Source: Amycolatopsis palatopharyngis (GTDB lineage Bacteria; Actinomycetota; Actinomycetes; Mycobacteriales; Pseudonocardiaceae). Taken from it: a stretch of DNA of 64,000 nt. The notes beneath the pieces are model-generated. The model was not told the origin of the DNA and did no database searches. It saw only the letters and a program-made list of their open reading frames with translations. Location of the stretch: positions 1 through 64,000 of the forward strand of contig NZ_PQHZ01000014.1 in assembly GCF_003385185.1 (NCBI RefSeq). The letters run 5' to 3'. Each line of letters begins with the position of its first letter. The stretch's first letter is position 1. Of this stretch, positions 52,175 to 60,700 are shown in pieces. Made by a program: the position numbers and the translations under genes.

Positions 52175-52585
52175 TCAGAGCTCGGGGAACCAGAGCTTGA
52201 GCTCGCGCTCGGCCGACTCCTGCGAGTCGGAACCGTGCACCAGGTTGAACTGCGTCTCCAGGGCGAAGTCGCCGCGCAGGGTGCCCGGCGTCGCCTTCTC
52301 CACGGGATCGGTACCACCGGCAAGCTGGCGGAAGGCGGCGATGGCGCGGGGGCCGTCGACCGCCAGTGCCACCACCGGGCCGGAGGTGATGAACTCGAGC
52401 AGTTCGCCGAAGAACGGCTTCTCCTTGTGCTCGGCGTAGTGCTCCTCGGCCACCGACCGCTCCACGGTGCGAAGCTCCAGCGCGGCGAGGGTCAGCCCCT
52501 TGCGCTCGATGCGCGAGATGACCTCACCCACGAGACCCCGCTTGACTCCGTCGGGCTTGACCAGGACCAGCGTGCGCTCACTCAC
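52175..52585 (-). CDS. ndk: Nucleoside diphosphate kinase
   Basis: The 136-residue protein is a full-length [24 protein letters not shown] at the start and [22 protein letters not shown] with the phospho-accepting His and nucleotide-binding residues. It balances NTP pools. The GTG at 52585 gives the usual NDK length and has GGAGAG upstream; the ATG 8 codons up does not match the family. It lies near folC, as in mycobacteria, but phoD and a methyltransferase gene are between. Confidence 0.96.
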   Translation of the reverse strand: MSERTLVLVKPDGVKRGLVGEVISRIERKGLTLAALELRTVERSVAEEHYAEHKEKPFFGELLEFITSGPVVALAVDGPRAIAAFRQLAGGTDPVEKATPGTLRGDFALETQFNLVHGSDSQESAERELKLWFPEL

Positions 52586-52642
52586 GACGGTAACTCTCCA
52601 TTCGTTCACTGCAGTTGAATGCGCCCGAGCCTATCCACCGCC

Positions 52643-54226
52643 TCAGTGACGCTCCGGGCGCAGGGTCCTCGACCACAGCGAGGCACCGGTTCCGTCCCGC
52701 AGATCCACCCGAAGTTCACCGGACTCCCCGTCGACGTTCAGCTCACCGAAATGCTGGAATCCGTCCATCGGCGAGGTGTTGGCCACTGGTGGGGCGTGGA
52801 CGAAAACAGCCTCGGGGCCGAATGTGGGGTCCAGGGTGTTTGGCCCGAACGCACCCGCGTTCAACGGCCCGGAGACGAACTCCCAGAACGGATCGAAGTC
52901 CCCGTCGGCGGCCCGGTCCGGCGAGTAGTGGTGCGCGGCGGTGTAGTGGACGTCCGCGGTCAGCCATACGGTGTTGCGCACCTTTCGGCGCGCGATCTCC
53001 CGCAGTACCCAGGCGATCTCGCTCTCCCGGCCCGCGGGTGCACCGGGCAGGCCGTTGGCGACGCCCTCGATGTCGGTGCCGTCGGGCACGGTCAGACCAA
53101 CCGGCATATCGGACTGGATGATCTTCCAGGTCGCCGTGCTCCGGTGTAGCTCGCGCACCAGCCAGCGAGCCTGCTGCTCGCCGAGAATCCGGCCGGGCTT
53201 GGTCCGGTCCGCGGTGTTGGGGTCGCGATTGCTGCGCATGTCGAGCACGAACACCTCGATATGCGGCCCGTACCGGAAGCTCCGGTAAAGCCGGCCCTCC
53301 CGGTCCCGTCCTGGTGCGCCCTCCCCGATCGGGTGCCACTCGCGGAACGCGCGGGCGGCCCGTGCCGCCAGCACGTCCACCCGTTTCTCGGTGTACTGCG
53401 GCAGATCGAGGATCTCGCCCGGGTACCAGTTGTTGACCACCTCGTGGTCGTCCCACTGCACGGACACGGGTACGGCCGAGGCGAAGGCACGCACGTTCTC
53501 GTCCAGCAGGTTGTAGGCGAACTGTCCCCGGTACTCGGTCAGTGTCTCGGCGACCTTCGCCTTTTCGGGCGTCACCAGATTCCGCCAGACCCGCCCGTCC
53601 GGCAGGGTCACGGTCTCCGCCAGCGGGCCGTCGGCGTACACCGTGTCGCCGCTGTGCAGGAAGAGGTCCGGTTCCCGAGCGGCCATCGCCGCGTAGGCGG
53701 TCATCCCGCCGATGTCGGGGTTGATACCCCAGCCCTGCCCCGCGACGTCGCCCGACCAGACCAGCCGAACGTCACCCCCGGCGACGGGAGCCGTGCGGAA
53801 GCGGCCGGTGACCGGTTCACTCGCCACCCTTCCGTCCAGGTCCACGGCCCGAACGCGATAGTGCAACTCACGACCGGGCGCCAGACCCGGCAGGTGCACG
53901 GTGCCGGTGCCATCGGAGTCCGGCGTCAGCAGGGGCCCCCGCACGGTCCGGGCACGGGCGAACGAGGGGTCACCAGCCACCTCGACGACCATGCGGGCAG
54001 CCCGGTCGGCCCGGGTCCACACGAGCGCGGACCGGGCGGTCACCCCACCGGACTGAACGCCGTGAGTCAGCACGGGTCGGCCGCGGCGGACCAGCGCGGG
54101 TGCGCCGAAGGCCGAAGTCGCGCCGAGGGTTCCGGCGGTGAGCACCCCGGCGCCGGCGAGCGCGGTACGCAGGGCGACACGGCGGGTGTGTCGGTTCTGA
54201 TGGTCGTGGTGGGTCTGTTCGGTCAT
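52643..54226 (-). CDS. phoD: PhoD-family alkaline phosphatase/phosphodiesterase
   Basis: The 527-residue protein has a Tat signal peptide (RHTRRVALRTALAGAGVLTAG) and a PhoD N-terminal Ig-like domain (GVQSGGVTARSALVWTRAD). The catalytic domain has WSGDVAGQGWGINPD, FLHSGDTVYADGPL, QWDDHEVVNNWYPGE and WLTADVHYTAAHHY, whose Asp/His residues bind Ca and Fe. It releases phosphate from esters or diesters outside the cell. A pho box is not obvious. It ends 58 bases before ndk and is divergent from the methyltransferase. Confidence 0.93.
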   Translation of the reverse strand: MTEQTHHDHQNRHTRRVALRTALAGAGVLTAGTLGATSAFGAPALVRRGRPVLTHGVQSGGVTARSALVWTRADRAARMVVEVAGDPSFARARTVRGPLLTPDSDGTGTVHLPGLAPGRELHYRVRAVDLDGRVASEPVTGRFRTAPVAGGDVRLVWSGDVAGQGWGINPDIGGMTAYAAMAAREPDLFLHSGDTVYADGPLAETVTLPDGRVWRNLVTPEKAKVAETLTEYRGQFAYNLLDENVRAFASAVPVSVQWDDHEVVNNWYPGEILDLPQYTEKRVDVLAARAARAFREWHPIGEGAPGRDREGRLYRSFRYGPHIEVFVLDMRSNRDPNTADRTKPGRILGEQQARWLVRELHRSTATWKIIQSDMPVGLTVPDGTDIEGVANGLPGAPAGRESEIAWVLREIARRKVRNTVWLTADVHYTAAHHYSPDRAADGDFDPFWEFVSGPLNAGAFGPNTLDPTFGPEAVFVHAPPVANTSPMDGFQHFGELNVDGESGELRVDLRDGTGASLWSRTLRPERH

Positions 54227-54325
54227 ACGGTTCTGTCTATCCCGTGCCGAAGACCGGTGGGCCAACTGAGGCTGTCGGCTCGGTGAACCAGAACGGCAAT
54301 ACCGGGGCGAGTACGGTCGTCCGTC

Positions 54326-54964
54326 ATGAGCGAGCCCGCCCATCTGACCGCCACGCGAGCGTCGTACGACACCGTTGCCGAGGACTACACCGACCTGATA
54401 ACGGCGCTGTTCTCGAAAGAGCCGCTGGGACGCGCGATGCTGGCCGCGTTCGCCGAACTCGTGCGGTCTGGCGGCGGTGGTCCCGTCGCCGACGTCGGAT
54501 GCGGGCCGGGCCACGTCACCGCGCACCTGGACGCCCTAGGAGTGTCCGCCTTCGGTGTCGACCTGTCGCCCGCGATGGTCGCGATCGCCCGGCGCAGGCA
54601 TCCGAAGCTGCGGTTCGACGTGGGTTCGATGACCGATTTGGACTGTGTCGACGGCGAACTCGACGGCCTCGTCGCCTGGTGGTCGATCATCCACACACCA
54701 CCGGACGAGTTGCCCGCGTTGTTCGCGGAGTTCCACCGGGTGCTGGCCCCCGACGGCCACGTGCTGGTGGGGTTCCACGTCGGCGACGAGTGTTTGCGCC
54801 CCGAGCGCGCCTACGGTCATCCAGTGACGTATGCGGCGTACCGGCTGCCACCCGAGCACATCGCCGAGTTGCTGAACCAGGCCGGGCTCCGCGTCACCGC
54901 GCAGTTGTTGTCGGAGGGGAAGAAGTGCCCGCTGGCCTGCGTTCTGGCCCGCAAGCAAATCTGA
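54326..54964 (+). CDS. SAM-dependent methyltransferase
   Basis: The 212-residue class I methyltransferase starts ATRASYDTVAEDYTDLI, has motif I VADVGCGPGHVTAHL near residue 53, FGVDLSPAMVAIARRRHP, and WWSIIHTPPDELPALFAEFHRVLAPDGHVLVGFHV. It matches the ubiE-like small-molecule methyltransferases; the substrate is unknown. TACGGT lies 8 bases before the ATG, suggesting a leaderless message. The 28-bp palindromic repeat follows 9 bases after the stop. Confidence 0.87.
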   Translation: MSEPAHLTATRASYDTVAEDYTDLITALFSKEPLGRAMLAAFAELVRSGGGGPVADVGCGPGHVTAHLDALGVSAFGVDLSPAMVAIARRRHPKLRFDVGSMTDLDCVDGELDGLVAWWSIIHTPPDELPALFAEFHRVLAPDGHVLVGFHVGDECLRPERAYGHPVTYAAYRLPPEHIAELLNQAGLRVTAQLLSEGKKCPLACVLARKQI

Positions 54965-54973
54965 GCCCGCCCA

Positions 54974-55001
54974 AGGCCTCGCACTTTCCCGGGAAAGTGC
55001 G
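54974..55001. repeat. 28-bp palindromic repeat, copy 2 (perfect)
   Basis: The heart, 54981-55000, is the perfect 20-bp palindrome GCACTTTCCCGGGAAAGTGC. With flanking AGGCCTC and G it matches the copy at 11927-11954 at 26 of 28 positions. It lies between convergent genes, 9 bases after the methyltransferase stop and 36 bases beyond the DUF4233 gene stop, so it is likely a bidirectional terminator. Confidence 0.8.
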
Positions 55002-55037
55002 GTTTGGTGTGTGGGTGTGGGGGGGAGGCGGGCTGGG

Positions 55038-55463
55038 TCAGGGGGACTGTTGGCTGGGTAATCTGCCCTCGGCCATCCTGCGGGCGACATCCCGGCGAAG
55101 CCAGAAGAGCCAGAGCCAGAGCGCGAGAAACAGCATGCCGATGATCGCGATCGCGGGCACCGCGACCACAAAAGCCAGCAGCACCACGTGTAGCGCGAAC
55201 ACCGCCGGGATGGCCCACGCCCGGCGCAGCGCACCACACAGCAAAAGCATCGCCACCGCGACCGCGATCACGGTCCAGCCCTGCCAGCTGGCGACGCCAC
55301 CACCCAGTTTGGCCACCACGGGCAGCGCCAGCGCCACCGCGATCGACTCCATCACCAGCGTGCCCGCCATGATCCCGCGGAAGGACTTCATCGGGTCCTT
55401 CGCCGGAGCCGGTGACGGCTGTGACTCCGGCGACTCCGGCGCGGCGTCACCTGCCTCGCTCAT
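55038..55463 (-). CDS. DUF4233 membrane protein
   Basis: The 141-residue protein has a Pro/Glu-rich N-terminus (about 24 residues), then four hydrophobic helices (GIMAGTLVMESIAVALALPVV, GWTVIAVAVAMLLLCGAL, AIPAVFALHVVLLAFVVAV, IIGMLFLALWLWLFWL). The layout and the start, which overlaps folC by 4 bases, match the mycobacterial membrane protein between folC and ndk. Function unknown. Tight coupling to folC hints at a role in folate or a neighbouring pathway, but nothing in the sequence shows it. Confidence 0.88.
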   Translation of the reverse strand: MSEAGDAAPESPESQPSPAPAKDPMKSFRGIMAGTLVMESIAVALALPVVAKLGGGVASWQGWTVIAVAVAMLLLCGALRRAWAIPAVFALHVVLLAFVVAVPAIAIIGMLFLALWLWLFWLRRDVARRMAEGRLPSQQSP

Positions 55464-57004
55464 GTCGGCTCCTTGCCGAACAACGTGCGCGCCTCGCCCG
55501 CGAGGACGACCGACCCGGTGATCAGCACGCCACCGCCTGCCAGCGGTTCCTCGGGGTCGTCCCCCTGCTCGACGAGCCCGATCGCGGTCTCCACGGCCGC
55601 GTCGAGCGCGGCCTCGGCGAACACCCGCTCCTCACCGAACACCAACCGCGCCAGTTCCGCGAGCTCCTCCAGCGGCATCGCTCGCGGCGAGTTGCTGTTG
55701 GTCACCACGATCTCGGACACCACGGGCTCGAGCGCCTCGATGATGCCGCGAGCATCCTTATCGGCCATCACCCCGACCACCGCGGCCAGCCTGCGGAACG
55801 CGAACTCCTCGGTCACCGTCTTCGCCAGTGCGCTCGCGCCGTGCGGATTGTGCGCGGCGTCCAGCAGGACGGCGGGCGCTGCGCGGACACGCTCCAGCCT
55901 GCCTGGCGTGACCACCTCGGCGAAGGCCTCCCGGACCGCCTCGATGACCAGCTGCCGCTCGGGCCCCGCGCCGAAGAACGCCTCCACCGAAGCCAGCGCA
56001 AGCGCCGCGTTGGCGGCCTGGTGCGCGCCGTGCAGCGGAAGGAAGATCTCCTCGTACACCCCGCCAAGGCCCTGCAGCCTGAGCAACTGGCCACCCACCG
56101 CGACCTCGCGACTGAGCACACCGAACTCGCTGCCCGCCCTGGCGACCGTGGCGTCGACCTCCAGCACACGTTCCAGCAGCACCCGCTCGACCTCCGGCTG
56201 CTGCTCCGCCAGCAGGGCGACACCACCGGGTTTGATGACCCCGGCCTTCTCCCGTGCGGCACTCACCGCGTCCGGCCCGAGGTACTCGACGTGGTCGATA
56301 CCGATCGGGGTGATGGCGGCGACCTGCGCGTCGGCCACGTTGGTGGCGTCCCACCTGCCGCCGAGTCCCACCTCGAGCACCGCGACCTCGACCGGGGCCT
56401 CGGCGAACGCCGCGAAGGCCATACCGGTGAGGACCTCGAACTTGCTCATCGGCGGACCGTCCGGGCCGGTCGCCCCGTCCACCATGGACACGAATGGCGC
56501 GACGTCGCGGTAGGTGTCCACGTACTTCGACGCCGCGATCGGCGCGCCGTCCAGGCTGATCCGTTCGGTCACCACCTGCAGGTGCGGGCTGGTGTACCGG
56601 CCCACCCGCAGGCCCATCCTGGTCAGCAGCGCGTCGATCATCCTGGCGACGGACGACTTGCCGTTGGTACCCGCGACATGCAGTGCGGGGTACCCGGTCT
56701 GGGGATCGCCGAGCAGGTTCAACAGGGTGGCGATCCGGTCGAGCGAGGGCGCGATCTTCGTCTCGGGCCACCGCTCGTTCAGCTCGGCCTCGACCACGAT
56801 CAACTCGCGTCGGGCCTGCTCCTCCAGCACAGGGTCTTCCACAACCGGGGCGTCCTCGGCATCGCCGGGGTCGTCCGGCAGCGGACCGGCGACAAAGTTG
56901 TCCCCGCTGGTCAGCTCGGGCGGGAACTCGTCATCGACCGGCTCATCACCTGAGGCGTCGAACTCACCTCGCGGCACACAAACTCCCAACTCATGCCTGC
57001 TCAC
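55460..57004 (-). CDS. folC: Folylpolyglutamate/dihydrofolate synthase
   Basis: The protein of up to 514 residues has HVAGTNGKSSVARMIDALL (P-loop), YTSPHLQVVTERISLDG, AVLEVGLGGRWDATN, GIDHVEYLG and LLDAAHNPHGASAL, all Mur-ligase/FolC signatures. It adds glutamate to folates. The first 60 residues are acidic and probably disordered. A GTG at 56977 with GGGAG upstream is a good alternative start. Its last codons overlap the DUF4233 gene. Confidence 0.94.
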   Translation of the reverse strand: MSRHELGVCVPRGEFDASGDEPVDDEFPPELTSGDNFVAGPLPDDPGDAEDAPVVEDPVLEEQARRELIVVEAELNERWPETKIAPSLDRIATLLNLLGDPQTGYPALHVAGTNGKSSVARMIDALLTRMGLRVGRYTSPHLQVVTERISLDGAPIAASKYVDTYRDVAPFVSMVDGATGPDGPPMSKFEVLTGMAFAAFAEAPVEVAVLEVGLGGRWDATNVADAQVAAITPIGIDHVEYLGPDAVSAAREKAGVIKPGGVALLAEQQPEVERVLLERVLEVDATVARAGSEFGVLSREVAVGGQLLRLQGLGGVYEEIFLPLHGAHQAANAALALASVEAFFGAGPERQLVIEAVREAFAEVVTPGRLERVRAAPAVLLDAAHNPHGASALAKTVTEEFAFRRLAAVVGVMADKDARGIIEALEPVVSEIVVTNSNSPRAMPLEELAELARLVFGEERVFAEAALDAAVETAIGLVEQGDDPEEPLAGGGVLITGSVVLAGEARTLFGKEPT

Positions 57005-57075
57005 GGACTCCTGCGAGTCTACGTGCGTCCTGCTCGGACGCGATCGGCGCCGTGCCGCTGGAGCCCATTACCTCG

Positions 57076-57786
57076 TCAGGGTGGTCCTTCCGGGGCATGA
57101 TCCGAGTTCAGCTCGCCCTCCACTCCCTGTGGCGGGAGGAACACGTGCACGTGCCCGAGGCCCGACTCGACCCCGGCGACGTCGAGCTGGTTCGCGGCCA
57201 CGGACCACGCCACCACGGCATCGTCTCTGAGCTGTCGTGCCAACTCCCGCAACGGTTCCACCTCGGCGCCCTCGACCCGCAGGGAGACGGCATAGGCCTC
57301 GACCGCGCGACCGAGAATCGTGACCGAACCGGCAAGGCTCGACCGCGCGAGGTTGACGGCTGTTCCGGCCGAGGGCCGTTCCTCCAGACGCGTGGCGGCG
57401 GACTCGACCGCCGAGCGCCACTGCTCCACCTCCGCTTCCGTGGCGGCCGCATCCGCGTCGCCGTCCTGCCCGCCGAACCCGGCCAGGACCGGCAGCACGT
57501 CCGCCCGCACGGCCTCGGCCAGCGAGACGAGGTCGCCGGTCAGTTCGGCATCGCGCTGCCGCTCGGCCTCCTGCAGTTCGGCCGTCCGTTCCTGAAGCGC
57601 GTCATCCGAGCTCCACAGCCCCGGTAGCACCAGGGCGAGTCCCACCAGGACGAGGGCGGCGACCAGACCGGCCACCCCCCTCTTCCCGAGGCCGGGCAGC
57701 CGGTGCCGCGACGAGCGAACCCGTCGCGGCACCGGCCGGTGCGAGGATCGGCCCGGCATCCGACCTCGCGTCTTCGGAGGAACCAT
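57076..57786 (-). CDS. Membrane-anchored hypothetical protein
   Basis: The product of 236 residues has an Arg-rich N-terminus of about 40 residues (RGRMPGRSSHRPVPRRVRSSRHRLPG), one membrane helix (GVAGLVAALVLVGLALVLPGLW) and a mostly helical extracytoplasmic part rich in Ala, Glu and Arg, with a probable coiled coil (DALQERTAELQEAERQRDAEL). The family is not recognised. Its ATG overlaps the stop of the giant ThuA gene by one base (TGATG), so the two are translationally coupled. It may help that protein at the cell surface; this is inference. Confidence 0.72.
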   Translation of the reverse strand: MVPPKTRGRMPGRSSHRPVPRRVRSSRHRLPGLGKRGVAGLVAALVLVGLALVLPGLWSSDDALQERTAELQEAERQRDAELTGDLVSLAEAVRADVLPVLAGFGGQDGDADAAATEAEVEQWRSAVESAATRLEERPSAGTAVNLARSSLAGSVTILGRAVEAYAVSLRVEGAEVEPLRELARQLRDDAVVAWSVAANQLDVAGVESGLGHVHVFLPPQGVEGELNSDHAPEGPP

Positions 57787-60700
57787 CAGCCGCGCCACTG
57801 GCCGATCAGTTCCTCGGCATCGCGGACCAGGACCGCCTTCACCTGCTCGTCCTCGACATTGCGCTCGACGATTCTGACGAAGACGCCCATGGTGTGCACG
57901 GCGCCGCGTTCCACGCCGTTGGCCACCAGGAGGCTGGTCACCGCGAGTGAGGCCTTCAGCTGCTTCGACGTCTTGGCGTCGATCCGGCCCTCCTCGGTGA
58001 ACCTGTCGACGAGCGTGCGCACGTCGGCCAGCGAGGTCTCGACGGTGAACGTCACCGTCCGCTCGGTGACGTTGCCCGCCACGTCCGCCGCGGTGACCAC
58101 GAGCTCGTGCTCACCGAGCGCGATGGTGTGCAGCGGCACCACAGCACCGTTGTCCAGCGCCTCGCCGTCGAGCGTGGCTCCGGTCGTGCCAACGCCTGAG
58201 GTCGCGTCGGCCGTCTCCCAGGCGAGCGTCAGATCGGCCGAATCGCCGTAGCTGGCGCCCTCCTGCACACCGGACACCGTCACCTCCGGCGCAACCGCGT
58301 CGATCTTCACCTCGGTGACGCCTGCTTCCTCGACGTTGCCCGCCTGGTCGGTGGAGCGGTATCGCACCTCGTGCGCACCGTCTCCCTCGACCGCGAACGG
58401 CTCGGTGTAAGCGATCCACTCGCCACCGTCCACCTGGTACTCGGATCCGGCCACACCGGAACCGGCACCGTCGTCCGCGGACAACGTGACCGTCGGCGCC
58501 GAGCGGTACCAACCGCCCTCACCGTCCGGCTCGCCCGGATCGAGGCTCGCGGTTGTCACCGGCGCCTGCTCGTCCGCCTGCCCGCTGCTGAGGTGGAACC
58601 AGTCGAACCCGACCGTGACCGGACCCGCCGTCTGCTGCGGGCCGATCGCCATCAGTCCGACCTTCGCCTCGGGCACCGCGTTCGTCACCGGCGCGCCGAC
58701 CGAGGTCCACTGCTCGCCGTCGTGGCTGACCCAGCCTTCGTAGGTGTCGCCCACCTTGGCCAGGCGCAGATGCCACCAACCGCTCTCGGTGTCCCCGAGC
58801 GCGATCGAACGGTTGCCACCGTTACCGAACTGCCCGTTGTTCTCCGACACCAGTTCGGCTCGCAGGCTCGTCGCCGAGCCCGGGGTGTTCACGGCGACGA
58901 CGTCGAACTTGACGTAGTCGTCGTCGGTGCCGTGCACCATGAACCCGGCCAGCTGGTAACGCTCGACCAGCGGTGCGCGCATCCTCGTCTCCACGGTCCA
59001 GTCACCCTCGGGTGCCTGCTGCAGAACGAAGTTGGACGGATCGTCGTTCGCTCCTCCGTTGATGTCGGCGTTCACGGTGTCGATCCGCAGCTCGCCCTCC
59101 TCGACCCGCATGGTCGTGAGGTCGGGTCGCACGACCGCGTCCCAGCGGCAACCGTCGAGCCGGTCACCTTCGAACTCGTCACCCGGCTCTACCTCGGCCC
59201 CGGTACCCGAGGAGACGCGGAAGTAGTCGAACGACGCATCGATCACCGGCGCGGGGGTGTCGCCCTTGAGTGCGTAGAGGCCAAGCTGGCCCGCTGCCAC
59301 ACCCTCGACCGGGTACGAGTCACCGAAGGCGGTCCAGGTGACCCCGTCCGCCGAGGTGTACGCGGTCAGCGACGTGCCGTCAGTCTCCATCCGCAGGTGG
59401 AAGCTGGTGCCGTCGGTGGCGAGGGCACCCTTGCGGATCTCCCGCTGGCCCCCCGACTCCCGGACGAACTCCAGTTCCCTTCCGGATCCATTGGACTGGA
59501 CGTTGACCCTGGCGTAGTTGTCGTTGTCCGCCAGCAACATGAGCCCGGCCTGCTGCCACTGCTGGTTGGCGTCGATCGTCACCAGCGTGGTCGCCGACCA
59601 GCTGCCGCCCGGCGCCGCCTGGCCCACGAACGAGATCGGTCCCTGTGCGCCACCGTTGATGTCACCGGCCGCCGTCGGCAGGACCAGCTGACCGTCGGCC
59701 ACCGAGTACTGCGCCCCGTCCGGCCGGGCGCTGGTCCAGCGCTCGCCGTCGAGGGAGTCCCCGGTGAACTCGTCCGAGCCAGGGGTGAGGCACTCGATCG
59801 GTGGTGACACCTTCGGCGAGGCCACGATCGGGACGGACGCCTGCTTGCTGCGACCCGCCGTGTCGGTCACCGTCACCTTGGCGGTGTACTCCCCCGCCTC
59901 GGTGTAGGTGTGGCTGACCTGCGCCCCGGAAGCCGTGGCACCGTCGCCGAAGACCCACTCGTAGGTGAGCGGCTCGTCGCCCTCCGGATCGGTTGCCGTG
60001 GCGGTAAAGTCCACCTTCAACGGGGCATTGCCCGTGGTCGGTGTGGCGTCCACCTGCACGTGTGGAGCCGCGTTCACCGCGACGCCCTTGCCGACGAACG
60101 ACAGGGAGTCGAGGTCGTACGGACCGGCCGCGGCCGAACGGAACACGACGAACAACTCCGTGGTGGCACCGGGATCGGTGATGTCCACTGGCGGGAGCGT
60201 GACGTAGTTGTTCCAGCCCCCGGTGTTCGGCACGTCCACAGTCGCCAGTACATCTCCGTCGGCCGCGCCAGCGCGGAATTCGACGGAACCGCCGCCACCG
60301 CCGGACGAGGCCCGGACGGCGACCTGGTCGATACCGGTGAGATTCATCGGCGAGAACGAGATCCAGTCCCCGTCACTGATGTCACCGATCCGCCTGCCTG
60401 CCTCGGCGCCGCCCTGCTCGACCACCCGGACACCCGAGGAGCCGGAGAAGTACTCGGCCTGCTTGTGCTTCGGCTGCAGGATCGCGGTGTCCCTGCCGAC
60501 CAGTGACGGAAGGCCCTCGGCACCGTTGTCCGAGTAGCTCGCGTCCACCGAGTAGAAGATGTTCGCGTCCGCGTGGCCATCGTCCACAATGGTCTCGATC
60601 GTGCCCGTGCAGGCATTGACCGGATCCAGTGGGTGGGCGTGTGCGTCATGGCCGAGTGCGGGCTGCACCACGACCTTGGCGCAGTCGATCTCGCCGTCCT

